Positions 16,480-25,339 of a stretch of 64,000 bases of DNA are shown here, piece after piece. Source of the stretch: an uncultured Lachnospiraceae bacterium (GTDB lineage Bacteria > Bacillota > Clostridia > Lachnospirales > Lachnospiraceae); assembly GCA_910588825.1 (NCBI GenBank), contig CAJURF010000001.1:15520-79519 (forward strand), read 5' to 3'. Every line of letters begins with the position of its first letter. The stretch's first letter is position 1. Below the pieces are notes generated by a model that was given only the letters and a program-made list of their open reading frames with translations, was not told where the DNA came from and did no database searches. The translations under genes were made by a program, and so were the position numbers.

Positions 16480-16508
16480 ATTTTACCAATTTCTAATTTC
16501 TTTGTCAA
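16480..16508 (-). promoter_or_regulatory. Strong promoter of the ilvN-ilvC-leuCD operon
   Basis: TTGACA (16508-16503) and TAAAAT (16485-16480) on the minus strand with a 17-base spacer. The leader to the ilvN GTG is only about 35 bases, so there is no room for a T-box or peptide attenuator; control, if any, would be by a DNA-binding repressor such as CodY, or by enzyme feedback. Confidence 0.8.
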
Positions 16509-16541
16509 TGGGGGCCGCATGAGAAACATTGTAAAAAATGA

Positions 16542-16570
16542 TTGCATTTGTATAGAATAGCGTATATACT
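16542..16570 (+). promoter_or_regulatory. Promoter of the diguanylate cyclase gene
   Basis: TTGCAT (16542-16547) and TATACT (16565-16570) are 17 bases apart on the plus strand, about 95 bases upstream of the start. It is divergent from the ilvN promoter, and the region between is AT-rich. Confidence 0.55.
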
Positions 16571-16666
16571 TATATACTATATAGGCTAATTTATATAAAG
16601 TATATTTCTTGATAATTAATGATACAGGCACCAGTTCAAACACATAATATGGGGTGGAGTATAATT

Positions 16667-17584
16667 ATGGATAAGATATTGATTATTGATGACAGCCATC
16701 TACAGGCTGAGGCTTTAAAACAGATTCTGGAAAATGATTATGAAATCACCGTCAGCCATACGGCAGAGGACGGTCTGCGGAATGCAAAATCCGGAGTCTA
16801 TTCTCTCATTCTTTTGGATATTATCATGCCGGATATTAACGGGTTTCTGATTCTGGAACAGCTGCAGGAAACTTTTTTGACCAAGTATATCCCCGTCATA
16901 CTGATTACCTGTTTAAATGACGAGCGGAACGAAGAACGGGGGCTGTCCCTGGGAGCGGTGGACTATATTGTCAAGCCTTTCAAACCGGTAATCGTAAAAG
17001 CCCGGGTAAACACACACATTAAATTATTCCGTTACCAGATGAGATTCCGGCGTCAGGCTATGTTTGACGAACTGACCGGCATCGCCAACCGGAGGAACTA
17101 CAGCACCGAAAGTCTGAAGAAATGGAGAGAATCCATACGGCTTGGACTCCCATTCACAATCTGTATGATTGATGTAGACAAGTTTAAAGTTTACAATGAT
17201 ACATTCGGACATCCGGCTGGGGACCAGATTCTGATAGCTGTGGCAAAAGCAGTGTCTTCTTATATGCATCGCGCTACAGACTTCTTTGCCCGTTACGGCG
17301 GCGAAGAGTTTGTAATGATTCTAATTGGAAATGACGCGGAATCTTCCTATAAGTATCTGAAGAAAATCCGCCAGGCAATCGAAGACCTTCACCTGCCTCA
17401 CGCCCCCTCTACCGCCAAATGGGTTACTGTCAGCATAGGCGGAATCACCCTGACTCCCAAGGAGGGCGACCAGTACGAAAATTTTCTAAAAATTGCAGAC
17501 AACATGCTGTATGATGCGAAAGAATACGGACGCAACATGGTCGTGTGGTCAAATAACGGCCAGGAGCAATGGAGAGAGAAATAA
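16667..17584 (+). CDS. Response regulator with REC and GGDEF domains (diguanylate cyclase)
   Basis: A 305-residue PleD/WspR-like cytoplasmic enzyme that makes cyclic-di-GMP when phosphorylated. The receiver domain (1-120) has DD at 8-9, phospho-acceptor D51 in LLDIIMP and K103 in VKPFKP. The GGDEF domain has the intact motif GGEEF at 211-215 and an RxxD product-inhibition site (RATD, 202-205) five residues before it. The ATG at 17667 minus 1000, that is 16667, has GGTGGAG upstream; an earlier ATG at 16619 lacks one. It is convergent with a hybrid histidine kinase across a shared terminator, and that kinase is a plausible partner. Confidence 0.95.
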   Translation: MDKILIIDDSHLQAEALKQILENDYEITVSHTAEDGLRNAKSGVYSLILLDIIMPDINGFLILEQLQETFLTKYIPVILITCLNDERNEERGLSLGAVDYIVKPFKPVIVKARVNTHIKLFRYQMRFRRQAMFDELTGIANRRNYSTESLKKWRESIRLGLPFTICMIDVDKFKVYNDTFGHPAGDQILIAVAKAVSSYMHRATDFFARYGGEEFVMILIGNDAESSYKYLKKIRQAIEDLHLPHAPSTAKWVTVSIGGITLTPKEGDQYENFLKIADNMLYDAKEYGRNMVVWSNNGQEQWREK

Positions 17585-17606
17585 TTTATTTACATACGCG
17601 GGATAA

Positions 17607-17658
17607 AAAAAACGGGAAGATATACCAAAATTACCTTTGGCATATCTTCCCGTTTTTT
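17607..17658. terminator. Bidirectional terminator between the diguanylate cyclase and hybrid kinase genes
   Basis: A long near-perfect hairpin, with A-rich left arm, CGGGAAGATAT stem core and T6 right arm, lies between convergent genes and has a U-tract in both directions. Confidence 0.92.
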
Positions 17659-17681
17659 AACGCAATAGAAGACTTTTTTGT

Positions 17682-20222
17682 TTATATGTATTTTTTCAAA
17701 TGCCGGGATACTTCACGTATATCAATGGGTTTGGCTATATGAGCATTCATACCGCACTCCAGACACTTTTTCATATCCTCAGAAAAAGCATCCGCTGTCA
17801 TGGCGATAATGGGAATGTCCGAATCTTCCCTGTCCAGGGCACGTATGGCTGTGGTTGCCTCAAAACCTGTCATCACAGGCATACGGAGATCCATCAAAAC
17901 AGCGTCATAAAAGCCTACAGGAGACTGTTGAAACTTCTCTACACATATCTGGCCATTTTCCGCCCATTCCAATTCCAGACCCAGGTCACCCAGCAGTTCC
18001 ATGGCCACTTCCCAGTTCAGCTCATTATCCTCGGCCACCAGCACTCTTCTTCCGCTGAGCTCCGGCTGGTTTTCTTCTGCACGCACATCCGGAATCACCT
18101 GATTATCCGCAAATGGCTTTAATCCGTAAAACAATGTGGATTTGAAGAGAGGTTTTGAAATAAACCCGGTAATCCCCGCATCCCTGGCATCTTTTTCGAT
18201 CTCCCCCCAGTCATAAGCCGAGATCAGCAGAATCGGAATCTCATCCCCTGTACACCTGCGTATTTCCCGAGCCGTGGTGATACCGTCCATCCGAGGCAGT
18301 TTCCAGTCTAAGAGAATAATGTGGTAATCGTCATGTAAACGATGCCGTTTCTCAACCATTTTCACAGCACTTTCCCCGTCAAGGGCCCACTCTGCTTCAA
18401 TGCCGATTTCTTTCAGGGAGTCCACCGTTGACCTGCACATATCCTCGTCATCATCTACTACCAGCATTTTCCACTGGGGCAGTACCATATCCATTTCCTG
18501 AACCGAAGCTTTTTCCATATCCAGTATTACATGAAATTCTGTTCCTCTTCCCAGTTCGCTTTTCACGTCAATGGTACCTTCCATGGCGTCTATAATATAC
18601 TTGGTGATTGTCATGCCCAGTCCGGTGCCTTCTGTTTTGTTTACCCGGGTGCTGTCTTCTCTCGTAAAAGAATCATAAATTTTCTGCTGAAACTCCGGCG
18701 CCATTCCAATACCGGAGTCTTTCACATGGAGATGGACACGGACATGGGTATCTCCTACGGGAGATGCCTCCTGGTACATAGAAATCCCGATGGTTCCGCC
18801 TTCCGGCGTAAACTTCACCGCATTTGACAGCAGATTCAGCATAACCTGGTTCAGCCGTACACTGTCTGAACAGACGTTTTCAGCCGATATATCCCGGATG
18901 AGGACATCAAATTTCTGCTTTTTAGCTTTTATCTGGGGCTGTACAATACTTACAATACTGTCCATCAGCTCTTTCAGGGAAACAATGTCTTTATTTAACG
19001 TCATTTTCCCGCTTTCAATCTTGGACATATCCAGCACGTCATTAATCAGTCCCAAAAGATGTTTACTGGACAAAGTGATTTTCTTCAGACAGTTCTGTAC
19101 CTGCTGGATGTCATCAATATTTGCTGTGGCAATAGCCGTCATTCCCACAATTGCATTCATGGGAGTACGGATATCATGGCTCATATTGGAAAGAAACTCA
19201 CTTTTGGCCTGATTGGCATACACCGCCTCTTGGCGGGCTGTATTCAATGCATATACCTGCCTGCGGGTCAAATTATAATACTTGAAAAAGACAAAGATCA
19301 GAGCCAGAAGTATAATACTGCAGCCCCCCAGCGTCATAGTCAGCCATTGGTGTCCTAAATTACTAACTTGTTCGTTCAACTGCCCATAAGGCATCACAGT
19401 CACCAGGTACCACTCTGTATAAGGCAGATTAGATGAATACAGGTGATGACGTCCGGAATCTGTTTCCAGAACGCTGGAGTATTTGCCGCCTTCCTGCATG
19501 GAACCAGCCAGACCCTGTATATATATCTCCATATCATTCCGATGCTCCTTGGCGCAGCTGGAGCGCAGCTGGTCAAAATAGTTGCTCTCTCGGGAATTAA
19601 ATCCGTGAATGACAAAGCTGCCGTCCCTGCGGATAATATGTGAATAGGTCATGGTCCCCTCCCGATCCAGGGAAAGTGTTTCGCTGATATAGCTGACAGG
19701 AAGCCCAGCCACCAGTGCAATGCATTTTTCACCGCCATTCATGGGATACGATGCTGGAACACCGAGAAGTACAATATCGTTTCCGACTTCATCTGTACCC
19801 ACCGCCACTTTTTCCTCCCCATTTTGAAAAGAATTCAAAAACGGCTGGGGATCGGTCACATGCAGAGTCCTGCCCTCTATCATTTCAAAATCCCCGTCTT
19901 CGGAATACAAAGCCAGGTAGTCAAAACCGCGGGCCTGGGCATTGTATACGAGTTCCTGTCCCTTTGCTGCATCCACACGCATTTCTGCCGGAGGAATTGT
20001 ATCCACAAGGGCTTTTACCTGTGACAGACGAAGCTTGATCGTAGTCTCAAAATGCATAGATATCTGTTCACTCATACTGAACATATATGTGGTTCCGATT
20101 TCGTTGATGGTATCCTCACTTTTCCGGTTCATGGACAATGCCAGAAAAGAAAAGATAAAAACACTGAGCACAGATATCAATAGAAAACTAACTACTATGA
20201 AACGTGTTGTTTTATTCTGCAT
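17682..20222 (-). CDS. Hybrid sensor histidine kinase with two receiver domains
   Basis: An 846-residue membrane kinase. It has a membrane helix (about 8-30), an extracellular Cache-like sensor of about 260 residues, a second membrane helix (about 295-314), a HisKA domain with phospho-acceptor H349 in NMSHDIRTPMNAI, an ATPase domain with NLLSNAVKF, DSGIGM and GTGLGM, and two receivers with LLDWKLPRMDG and LMDLRMPVMTG, both ending in a conserved lysine (SKPL, AKPI). There is no HPt domain, so the final transfer needs another protein. I chose the ATG at 20222 (GGAAGG just upstream) over a TTG at 20243. It follows rlmH and is convergent with the diguanylate cyclase. Confidence 0.95.
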   Translation of the reverse strand: MQNKTTRFIVVSFLLISVLSVFIFSFLALSMNRKSEDTINEIGTTYMFSMSEQISMHFETTIKLRLSQVKALVDTIPPAEMRVDAAKGQELVYNAQARGFDYLALYSEDGDFEMIEGRTLHVTDPQPFLNSFQNGEEKVAVGTDEVGNDIVLLGVPASYPMNGGEKCIALVAGLPVSYISETLSLDREGTMTYSHIIRRDGSFVIHGFNSRESNYFDQLRSSCAKEHRNDMEIYIQGLAGSMQEGGKYSSVLETDSGRHHLYSSNLPYTEWYLVTVMPYGQLNEQVSNLGHQWLTMTLGGCSIILLALIFVFFKYYNLTRRQVYALNTARQEAVYANQAKSEFLSNMSHDIRTPMNAIVGMTAIATANIDDIQQVQNCLKKITLSSKHLLGLINDVLDMSKIESGKMTLNKDIVSLKELMDSIVSIVQPQIKAKKQKFDVLIRDISAENVCSDSVRLNQVMLNLLSNAVKFTPEGGTIGISMYQEASPVGDTHVRVHLHVKDSGIGMAPEFQQKIYDSFTREDSTRVNKTEGTGLGMTITKYIIDAMEGTIDVKSELGRGTEFHVILDMEKASVQEMDMVLPQWKMLVVDDDEDMCRSTVDSLKEIGIEAEWALDGESAVKMVEKRHRLHDDYHIILLDWKLPRMDGITTAREIRRCTGDEIPILLISAYDWGEIEKDARDAGITGFISKPLFKSTLFYGLKPFADNQVIPDVRAEENQPELSGRRVLVAEDNELNWEVAMELLGDLGLELEWAENGQICVEKFQQSPVGFYDAVLMDLRMPVMTGFEATTAIRALDREDSDIPIIAMTADAFSEDMKKCLECGMNAHIAKPIDIREVSRHLKKYI

Positions 20223-20268
20223 CGTACCTTCCTTTCTCTGCAAAATTTATTTGCACTGTCTGTGATAT

Positions 20269-20748
20269 CTACTTATGATAGGGCTCTCCATTTATGATCC
20301 GATAACTGCGGTAGATCTGTTCTAACAAAATCACCCGCATAAGCTGATGGGGGTATGTCATCTCTGAAAAGCTCAGTGCAAAATCAGATTTTTCCCGTAT
20401 ATTCCTGCCAAGGCCAAGAGAACCTCCGATTACAAATACAATGTGGCTGATACCCTGAACTGCTAGATTATCAATTTTCTGGGCAAATTTTTCGGATGAA
20501 AGCTGCCTGCCCAAAATCTCCAGTGTAATGACATAAGAATCTGCCGGAAGCCGCTTCAAAAGCCGCTCTCCCTCTCGCTGGCGCACCTGCTGCGCTGCGG
20601 CTGTCTCCAGCTGGTCTGGTGTCTTCTCGTCAGCCGTTTCCAGAATCTCCAGGCGGCAGTACCTTCCCAGACGCTTGCTGTACTCCTGGACAGCTTCTCT
20701 GAGATAGGGCTCTTTTATTTTTCCCACGGTAAGTATTGTGATACGCAT
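20269..20748 (-). CDS. rlmH: 23S rRNA (pseudouridine1915-N3)-methyltransferase RlmH
   Basis: RlmH is a small SPOUT methyltransferase acting on pseudouridine 1915 of helix 69 in assembled 70S ribosomes. The 159-residue protein shows ITILTVGKIKEPYL, the central FVIGGSLGLG and the C-terminal knot motif SFSEMTYPHQLMRVILLEQIYRSYRIINGEPYHK. It begins 6 bases after the upstream zinc-ribbon protein gene, so they are co-transcribed. Confidence 0.97.
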   Translation of the reverse strand: MRITILTVGKIKEPYLREAVQEYSKRLGRYCRLEILETADEKTPDQLETAAAQQVRQREGERLLKRLPADSYVITLEILGRQLSSEKFAQKIDNLAVQGISHIVFVIGGSLGLGRNIREKSDFALSFSEMTYPHQLMRVILLEQIYRSYRIINGEPYHK

Positions 20749-20754
20749 ACTGCA

Positions 20755-21849
20755 TTAGTCTCCCACATAATAATATTGGCTGGCCACGTCACTTTCTATA
20801 TCATTGCCGCCTATTAAAACCGCATAAAAGGTATGTCCCCCCGGCGGCATCTTAACAGGCGCTTTGTACTCAGTGCTGTCTGCTGTAGGATACTCGTCAA
20901 ATGCATAATAGGCCCGGAAACCGTCAGGGATTTCCACTGTAATCTCCGTGTCTGTATCATAATTGCCTGACTCAGGCATAATATCCGGGGCATCGGGCGC
21001 CTCCACAAGAACGGTATATTTTCTATATAATATGTCACTGGTAATGCCAAATACATTTTCTCCCACTACCTGCAGTTCTGTCACCCCTTTCCCGATGAAA
21101 ATCGGCTGCTGATAGCGGGGGCTCTTACTGGTGGGAGTGCTGCCGTCTAATGTATAGTAATATTTTACTCCATCCTCCTCCTGAACCTCAACCGTTAATT
21201 CTTCATCATAGGTTCCCGTCTCCGGGGATATCTTGGGGTCTGGACACAGATAATAGGCAAAGTTTTTGTGAATCAATTCCGAATCCGCCTGCACAATCAA
21301 ATTTTTGATTTTATCAGGCTTCCTGGCTTCTTCATACATTATAATTAAATTCATATAATACTTCTGGCTGGATGTGTGATACCGAAGATTCCCTTCCAGA
21401 ATTTTAACAGCTCCCTCTAAATCCCCCTGCTCCTTCAAAATCTGTGCCAGAAGAATGGGAGCTCCATCTTTTTTGGGATTAATGCTCATGGCCTTATCTG
21501 CATATTCCAATGCCTTGTCGTACTGTTCCCGGGCATAAAATCCCCGTGCCATGGAATACTGCGCAGAATAAGAATTTTCTCTGTAAAAATAGACTGCAGA
21601 GCATACACATACTGCTGACAGCACTGCCAGACAGGCTAACACACGTTTTTTCAAACTGGGCATGGTTCTTCTGCTCAGCTCTTCCAAATGTTTCGCCTGC
21701 TTTTTAAGCATCTGCATTTTTGCCTTTTTTTCCTTATTCAACAGAGTTTCCACTGTATTATATTCCGGAACCCAGTGAATCTCCTGCAGACATTCACCGC
21801 AGTACAGGCTTCCAGGCTTTACTTCTGCCCCGCACTTTGGACATTTCAT
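20755..21849 (-). CDS. Membrane protein with zinc ribbon, TPR and two chitobiase-C-like domains
   Basis: The 364-residue protein has an N-terminal zinc ribbon (CPKC at 3-6 and CGEC at 17-20), a basic coiled stretch, one membrane helix (about 70-88), TPR-like helices (94-195) and two beta-sandwich domains of the chitobiase/beta-hexosaminidase C-terminal type (206-283 and 289-362). The first has the typical YYTLDGSTPTSKSPRY motif; the second keeps a shortened YYAFDEYPTADSTEY version. Topology should put the ribbon inside and the TPR and beta domains outside. Its function is not known; it lies between ftsK/spoIIIE and rlmH in one run of genes. Confidence 0.8.
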   Translation of the reverse strand: MKCPKCGAEVKPGSLYCGECLQEIHWVPEYNTVETLLNKEKKAKMQMLKKQAKHLEELSRRTMPSLKKRVLACLAVLSAVCVCSAVYFYRENSYSAQYSMARGFYAREQYDKALEYADKAMSINPKKDGAPILLAQILKEQGDLEGAVKILEGNLRYHTSSQKYYMNLIIMYEEARKPDKIKNLIVQADSELIHKNFAYYLCPDPKISPETGTYDEELTVEVQEEDGVKYYYTLDGSTPTSKSPRYQQPIFIGKGVTELQVVGENVFGITSDILYRKYTVLVEAPDAPDIMPESGNYDTDTEITVEIPDGFRAYYAFDEYPTADSTEYKAPVKMPPGGHTFYAVLIGGNDIESDVASQYYYVGD

Positions 21850-21904
21850 ACTTTTACCTCATTTCAGGTACTTTTTTCAAACACACTCTACAGCGGACTG
21901 CTGA

Positions 21905-24295
21905 CTACTCAGCGTTCTTTGCGATATACTCTTCAAATTCTTGTGCAGACATGAGTACCTTCCGGGGTTTTGTGCCTTCCTCCGGTCCCACAACATTTGC
22001 CTGGGACAGCTGGTCCATAATTCTGGCGGCACGGTTAAAACCAATTTTAAAAGCACGCTGCAGCATTCCAATGGACGCCTTATCCTTTTCGATAATCAGC
22101 TTTCCTGCTGCTTCAAAATGAGAGTCCCTCTCCTCCCCTGATGAGGAAGCAGACCCTTGGACCGCACTGGCCGTGACAATCTCTTTGTGCATCTGTTCAT
22201 CATAAACAGCTTTGGGATTCTTTTCCGACAGAAAATCAACCACTGCACTCACTTCCTCGTCTGAAACAAAAGCTCCCTGCAGGCGGGCAGGTTTGGGATA
22301 TCCCTGGGGATAAAACAACATATCGCCTTTTCCCAGCAGTTTTTCTGCTCCATTCATATCCAGAATTGTCCGGGAATCTACACCGGAAGAAACTGCAAAG
22401 GCAATTCTGGAGGGCATATTGGCTTTGATCAGACCTGTGATTACATTTACCGAAGGCCGCTGAGTGGCAATAATCAGATGAATGCCTGCCGCCCGGGCAA
22501 GCTGGGCCAGACGGCAGATGGCATCTTCCACCTCAGCCGGCGCTGCCATCATCAGGTCTGCCAGCTCATCTACAATAATAATCATCTGAGGCATTTTCTG
22601 GGGAGGCTCCCCTTCAGGCGAAGCAGTGATTTCCGCAATCTTTTGATTGTAATCTGTCAGATTCCGGACATTATACTCTGCAAATGCGTTATAGCGGTTT
22701 GTCATCTCCGCCACTGCCCAGTTCAGAGCGCCTGCCGCCTTTTTAGGGTCAGTCACCACCGGAATCAGCAGATGGGGAATTCCATTGTATACACTTAATT
22801 CCACCACTTTCGGGTCAATCATAATCATTTTCACCTGCTCCGGCCGGGCTTTATATAAAATACTCATAATCAGTGTATTGATACAGACGGATTTTCCTGA
22901 ACCTGTGGCGCCGGCGATCAATAAATGGGGCATCTTTGCAATATCTGTAATCACCGGCTGTCCTGCGATATCCTTGCCTGCTGCAAAAGACAGGGTGGAA
23001 CCGGCATCTTTAAATTCCGCTGACTGGATCAAATCCCGGAGCATCACCGGGCTGTTTTCCTTATTGGGGACTTCTATGCCCACTGCCGCTTTGCCGGGTA
23101 TGGGAGCCTCAATCCGGATATCTGCAGTGGCGAGGTTTAACTTAATATCATCAGCCAGCCCTACAATTTTGCTCACCTTTACCCCCTGTTCCGGCTGTAG
23201 TTCATAACGGGTAACCGTGGGCCCGCAGCTCACATTGGTGACAGATACATTCACCCCAAAATTGTGCAGCGTATCCTGTAGTTTCTGGGCCGTCTCCCGC
23301 AGATACTGATCCGAATCCCCTCCCCTGGATTTCTTTCCTTTTTTCAGCAGAGAAAAGGGGGGGAATTTGTACACAGGTGTCTCCTGTATTTCAGACGGCG
23401 CCATATCTTTTGTCTCCGTCACAGGTTCTTCCTTCCTGCCGCCCCGCTGTATTTCAAAAGACATCTGGACCGTTTCTTCCACTGACTTCTGTTCTGCCTT
23501 CTCCTGCCCGGACTGCTTAATTTTCGATTTTAGTCCGGTCTCAGGCTTCGCCTCAGCTTCCGGTTCTGCTTCTGTTTCCTCCAGGGAAGGTCCCCGGTCT
23601 ATAGAAGGAGACGCCAGTTCCACGTGAAAAGGAGCAGGCTGGGAAGCGTCTGCCCTGTGGCTTCTTCTCCCGCCGTTCTTTCCCTGAACAGGAGTCTCCA
23701 CCCTCTTTTTGTTCTTCGCCGGTCTGGATGACTTGGGGGTATCAAAAAACAGTTTCCTGCAGAATCCCAATAGAGATCTCTGGGTAATCACAATCAAAAA
23801 AATCACCAGACCGGTAATCAATATAATGTAGGCTCCCAGCAGTCCGAAGGCGAGACAGAGTCCTTTGCAGATGACGCCGCCCACCACTCCGCCGCCCAGA
23901 CCTTCTGAAGAATAAAGGTAGTACTGGCTGATTTCCCAAGAAGTGGTATCTCCCTGTATCAATAACTGCAGCAATGCACATAAGAAACAAAAAAACAACA
24001 CACTGGCTGCAATTTTTTTATAAGCCAGAAGATTCTCTTTATTGGAAACCCAAAAAGCTGTACATGAAAATAAAAAAACAGGTAATACATAAGACGCTAT
24101 GCCAAAAACCCCGAAAAAGCAAGTGCTCACTGTATCCCCCAATAAGCCTCCTAATCCGAAATCGCTAATCAACAGCAAAATGGAAACTGCCAGCATCACA
24201 ATCAAAATAATTTCACCGGCAAAACTGTTCTGTGCTGTTTTTTTCCTGCGCTTTTTTCTGCCCGCTGCCCGCTTGGCCTTAGAAGCTGCCGCCAT
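21905..24295 (-). CDS. DNA translocase FtsK/SpoIIIE
   Basis: This 796-residue protein pumps chromosomal DNA through the division or sporulation septum. It has about four N-terminal membrane helices (27-170), a charged low-complexity linker, and the motor with Walker A IAGATGSGKSVC near residue 460 and Walker B MIIIVDELADLMM. The C-terminal winged-helix gamma domain, with IGMLQRAFKIGFNRAARIMDQL, reads the polar KOPS/SRS sequences. I chose the ATG at 24295, which has AGGAGG seven bases upstream, not the GTG two codons before. It follows the uppP-like gene by 38 bases. Confidence 0.96.
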   Translation of the reverse strand: MAAASKAKRAAGRKKRRKKTAQNSFAGEIILIVMLAVSILLLISDFGLGGLLGDTVSTCFFGVFGIASYVLPVFLFSCTAFWVSNKENLLAYKKIAASVLFFCFLCALLQLLIQGDTTSWEISQYYLYSSEGLGGGVVGGVICKGLCLAFGLLGAYIILITGLVIFLIVITQRSLLGFCRKLFFDTPKSSRPAKNKKRVETPVQGKNGGRRSHRADASQPAPFHVELASPSIDRGPSLEETEAEPEAEAKPETGLKSKIKQSGQEKAEQKSVEETVQMSFEIQRGGRKEEPVTETKDMAPSEIQETPVYKFPPFSLLKKGKKSRGGDSDQYLRETAQKLQDTLHNFGVNVSVTNVSCGPTVTRYELQPEQGVKVSKIVGLADDIKLNLATADIRIEAPIPGKAAVGIEVPNKENSPVMLRDLIQSAEFKDAGSTLSFAAGKDIAGQPVITDIAKMPHLLIAGATGSGKSVCINTLIMSILYKARPEQVKMIMIDPKVVELSVYNGIPHLLIPVVTDPKKAAGALNWAVAEMTNRYNAFAEYNVRNLTDYNQKIAEITASPEGEPPQKMPQMIIIVDELADLMMAAPAEVEDAICRLAQLARAAGIHLIIATQRPSVNVITGLIKANMPSRIAFAVSSGVDSRTILDMNGAEKLLGKGDMLFYPQGYPKPARLQGAFVSDEEVSAVVDFLSEKNPKAVYDEQMHKEIVTASAVQGSASSSGEERDSHFEAAGKLIIEKDKASIGMLQRAFKIGFNRAARIMDQLSQANVVGPEEGTKPRKVLMSAQEFEEYIAKNAE

Positions 24296-24333
24296 TGCCA
24301 CTCCTCCTGTTTCCTATAAATAATAAAAGTTCT

Positions 24334-25209
24334 TCAATGCAAAAAGTTACACACGATAGCTGTAATGCCCAGCAGAAAACTGTAGTACGCAAACCCGCGA
24401 AACCTTGCTCTCTGCAGATATTTTACCATATATTTAATAAGAAAGAAAGCGACAGCTCCCGCAGCCACAGCACCGGCCATATAATAGGCCAGCTGCTTTC
24501 CTGGCAGAGACAGGCTGCTGACCTGTCCCAGTTCCAAAATCAAAGCCCCGGCCGCAGCCGGTATCCCCATTAAAAAAGTGAATTTCACCGATGCTTTTCT
24601 ATTCAAACCGCACAGCAGACTAATAGACATGGAAATGCCTACCCTGGAAATGCCGGGAAATACTGCGATTCCCTGGCAGATCCCCATCCACATGGCATGG
24701 TCGTATGTCATATTCCTGGGAATTCTGTCCCCTGCGGGTATAAAGTCTGTGACCAGCAGCAAAATGGCAGAAATCATCATGCCCATGCCGATTGCCGGAA
24801 AGCTTCCAAAAGCAATCTCTGCCAGGTTTCTGGAGAGAAATCCCAGAATCGACATGGGAACCACTGCGGTCATAAGAAGCAGTGTCATTTTACGGTAATT
24901 AGTCCCGCCGATTTTCTGGTAACGTTTTTCCCCGCCGTTTTTCTTATTCTCTATGTAAATCCGGATATTGGTCAGCACATCCATGATAATCAGAATAAAC
25001 TCCGCCAGAATCCTGCGGATATCACTCCAGAAAGTAACAATCACAGCCAGAAGGACTGCTGTATGTAATAACACTTCAAAAAAAAGATTCTCCGGCGCGC
25101 GTATATTCCACAGGTTCTCCAACAGCCCTGCATGGCCGGAACTGCTTACGGGCAAAAAGGCGGTCACTCCATGTAAAATCCCAATCAACAGCGCTTGCAA
25201 AAAGTTCAT
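24334..25209 (-). CDS. UppP/BacA-like membrane protein lacking the catalytic glutamates
   Basis: The 291-residue polytopic protein belongs to the undecaprenyl-diphosphate phosphatase family by its LPVSSSGH and PGISR motifs and its eight or so membrane helices. In E. coli UppP the first motif is EGLTEFLPVSSTGH, where two glutamates (E17, E21) are essential; here the same positions read HGVTAF, with H13 and A17. The second motif is PGISRVG (185-191) in place of PGxSRSG; the arginine is kept and the serine is lost. It is therefore either inactive as a phosphatase or uses other residues. The ATG at 25209 has GGAGG upstream. A terminator isolates it from the upstream gene, and TATAAT lies about 55 bases before it. 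Confidence 0.85.
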   Translation of the reverse strand: MNFLQALLIGILHGVTAFLPVSSSGHAGLLENLWNIRAPENLFFEVLLHTAVLLAVIVTFWSDIRRILAEFILIIMDVLTNIRIYIENKKNGGEKRYQKIGGTNYRKMTLLLMTAVVPMSILGFLSRNLAEIAFGSFPAIGMGMMISAILLLVTDFIPAGDRIPRNMTYDHAMWMGICQGIAVFPGISRVGISMSISLLCGLNRKASVKFTFLMGIPAAAGALILELGQVSSLSLPGKQLAYYMAGAVAAGAVAFFLIKYMVKYLQRARFRGFAYYSFLLGITAIVCNFLH

Positions 25210-25286
25210 CGCTTCCTCCATCTACTCTGTAAGCACGCTCAGCATGTCTATGAAGGACATTATATCATAAGACATATAAAAAAACA

Positions 25287-25316
25287 AACCGCAGAATTTT
25301 CTCCATATCTGCGGTT
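25287..25316 (-). terminator. Terminator of the ClpP-like gene
   Basis: AACCGCAGA and TCTGCGGTT form a perfect 9-base-pair stem with a 12-base loop, followed on the minus strand by TGTTTTTTTA. It lies 23 bases after the ClpP-like gene. Confidence 0.9.
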
Positions 25317-25339
25317 GCCGTTTCAGGGTTTTGGGTTCT

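Noticed and set aside
16437..16666. Search for a T-box or leucine/valine attenuator before ilvN
   Set aside because: The promoter is only about 35 bases from the start codon, so no leader structure fits.
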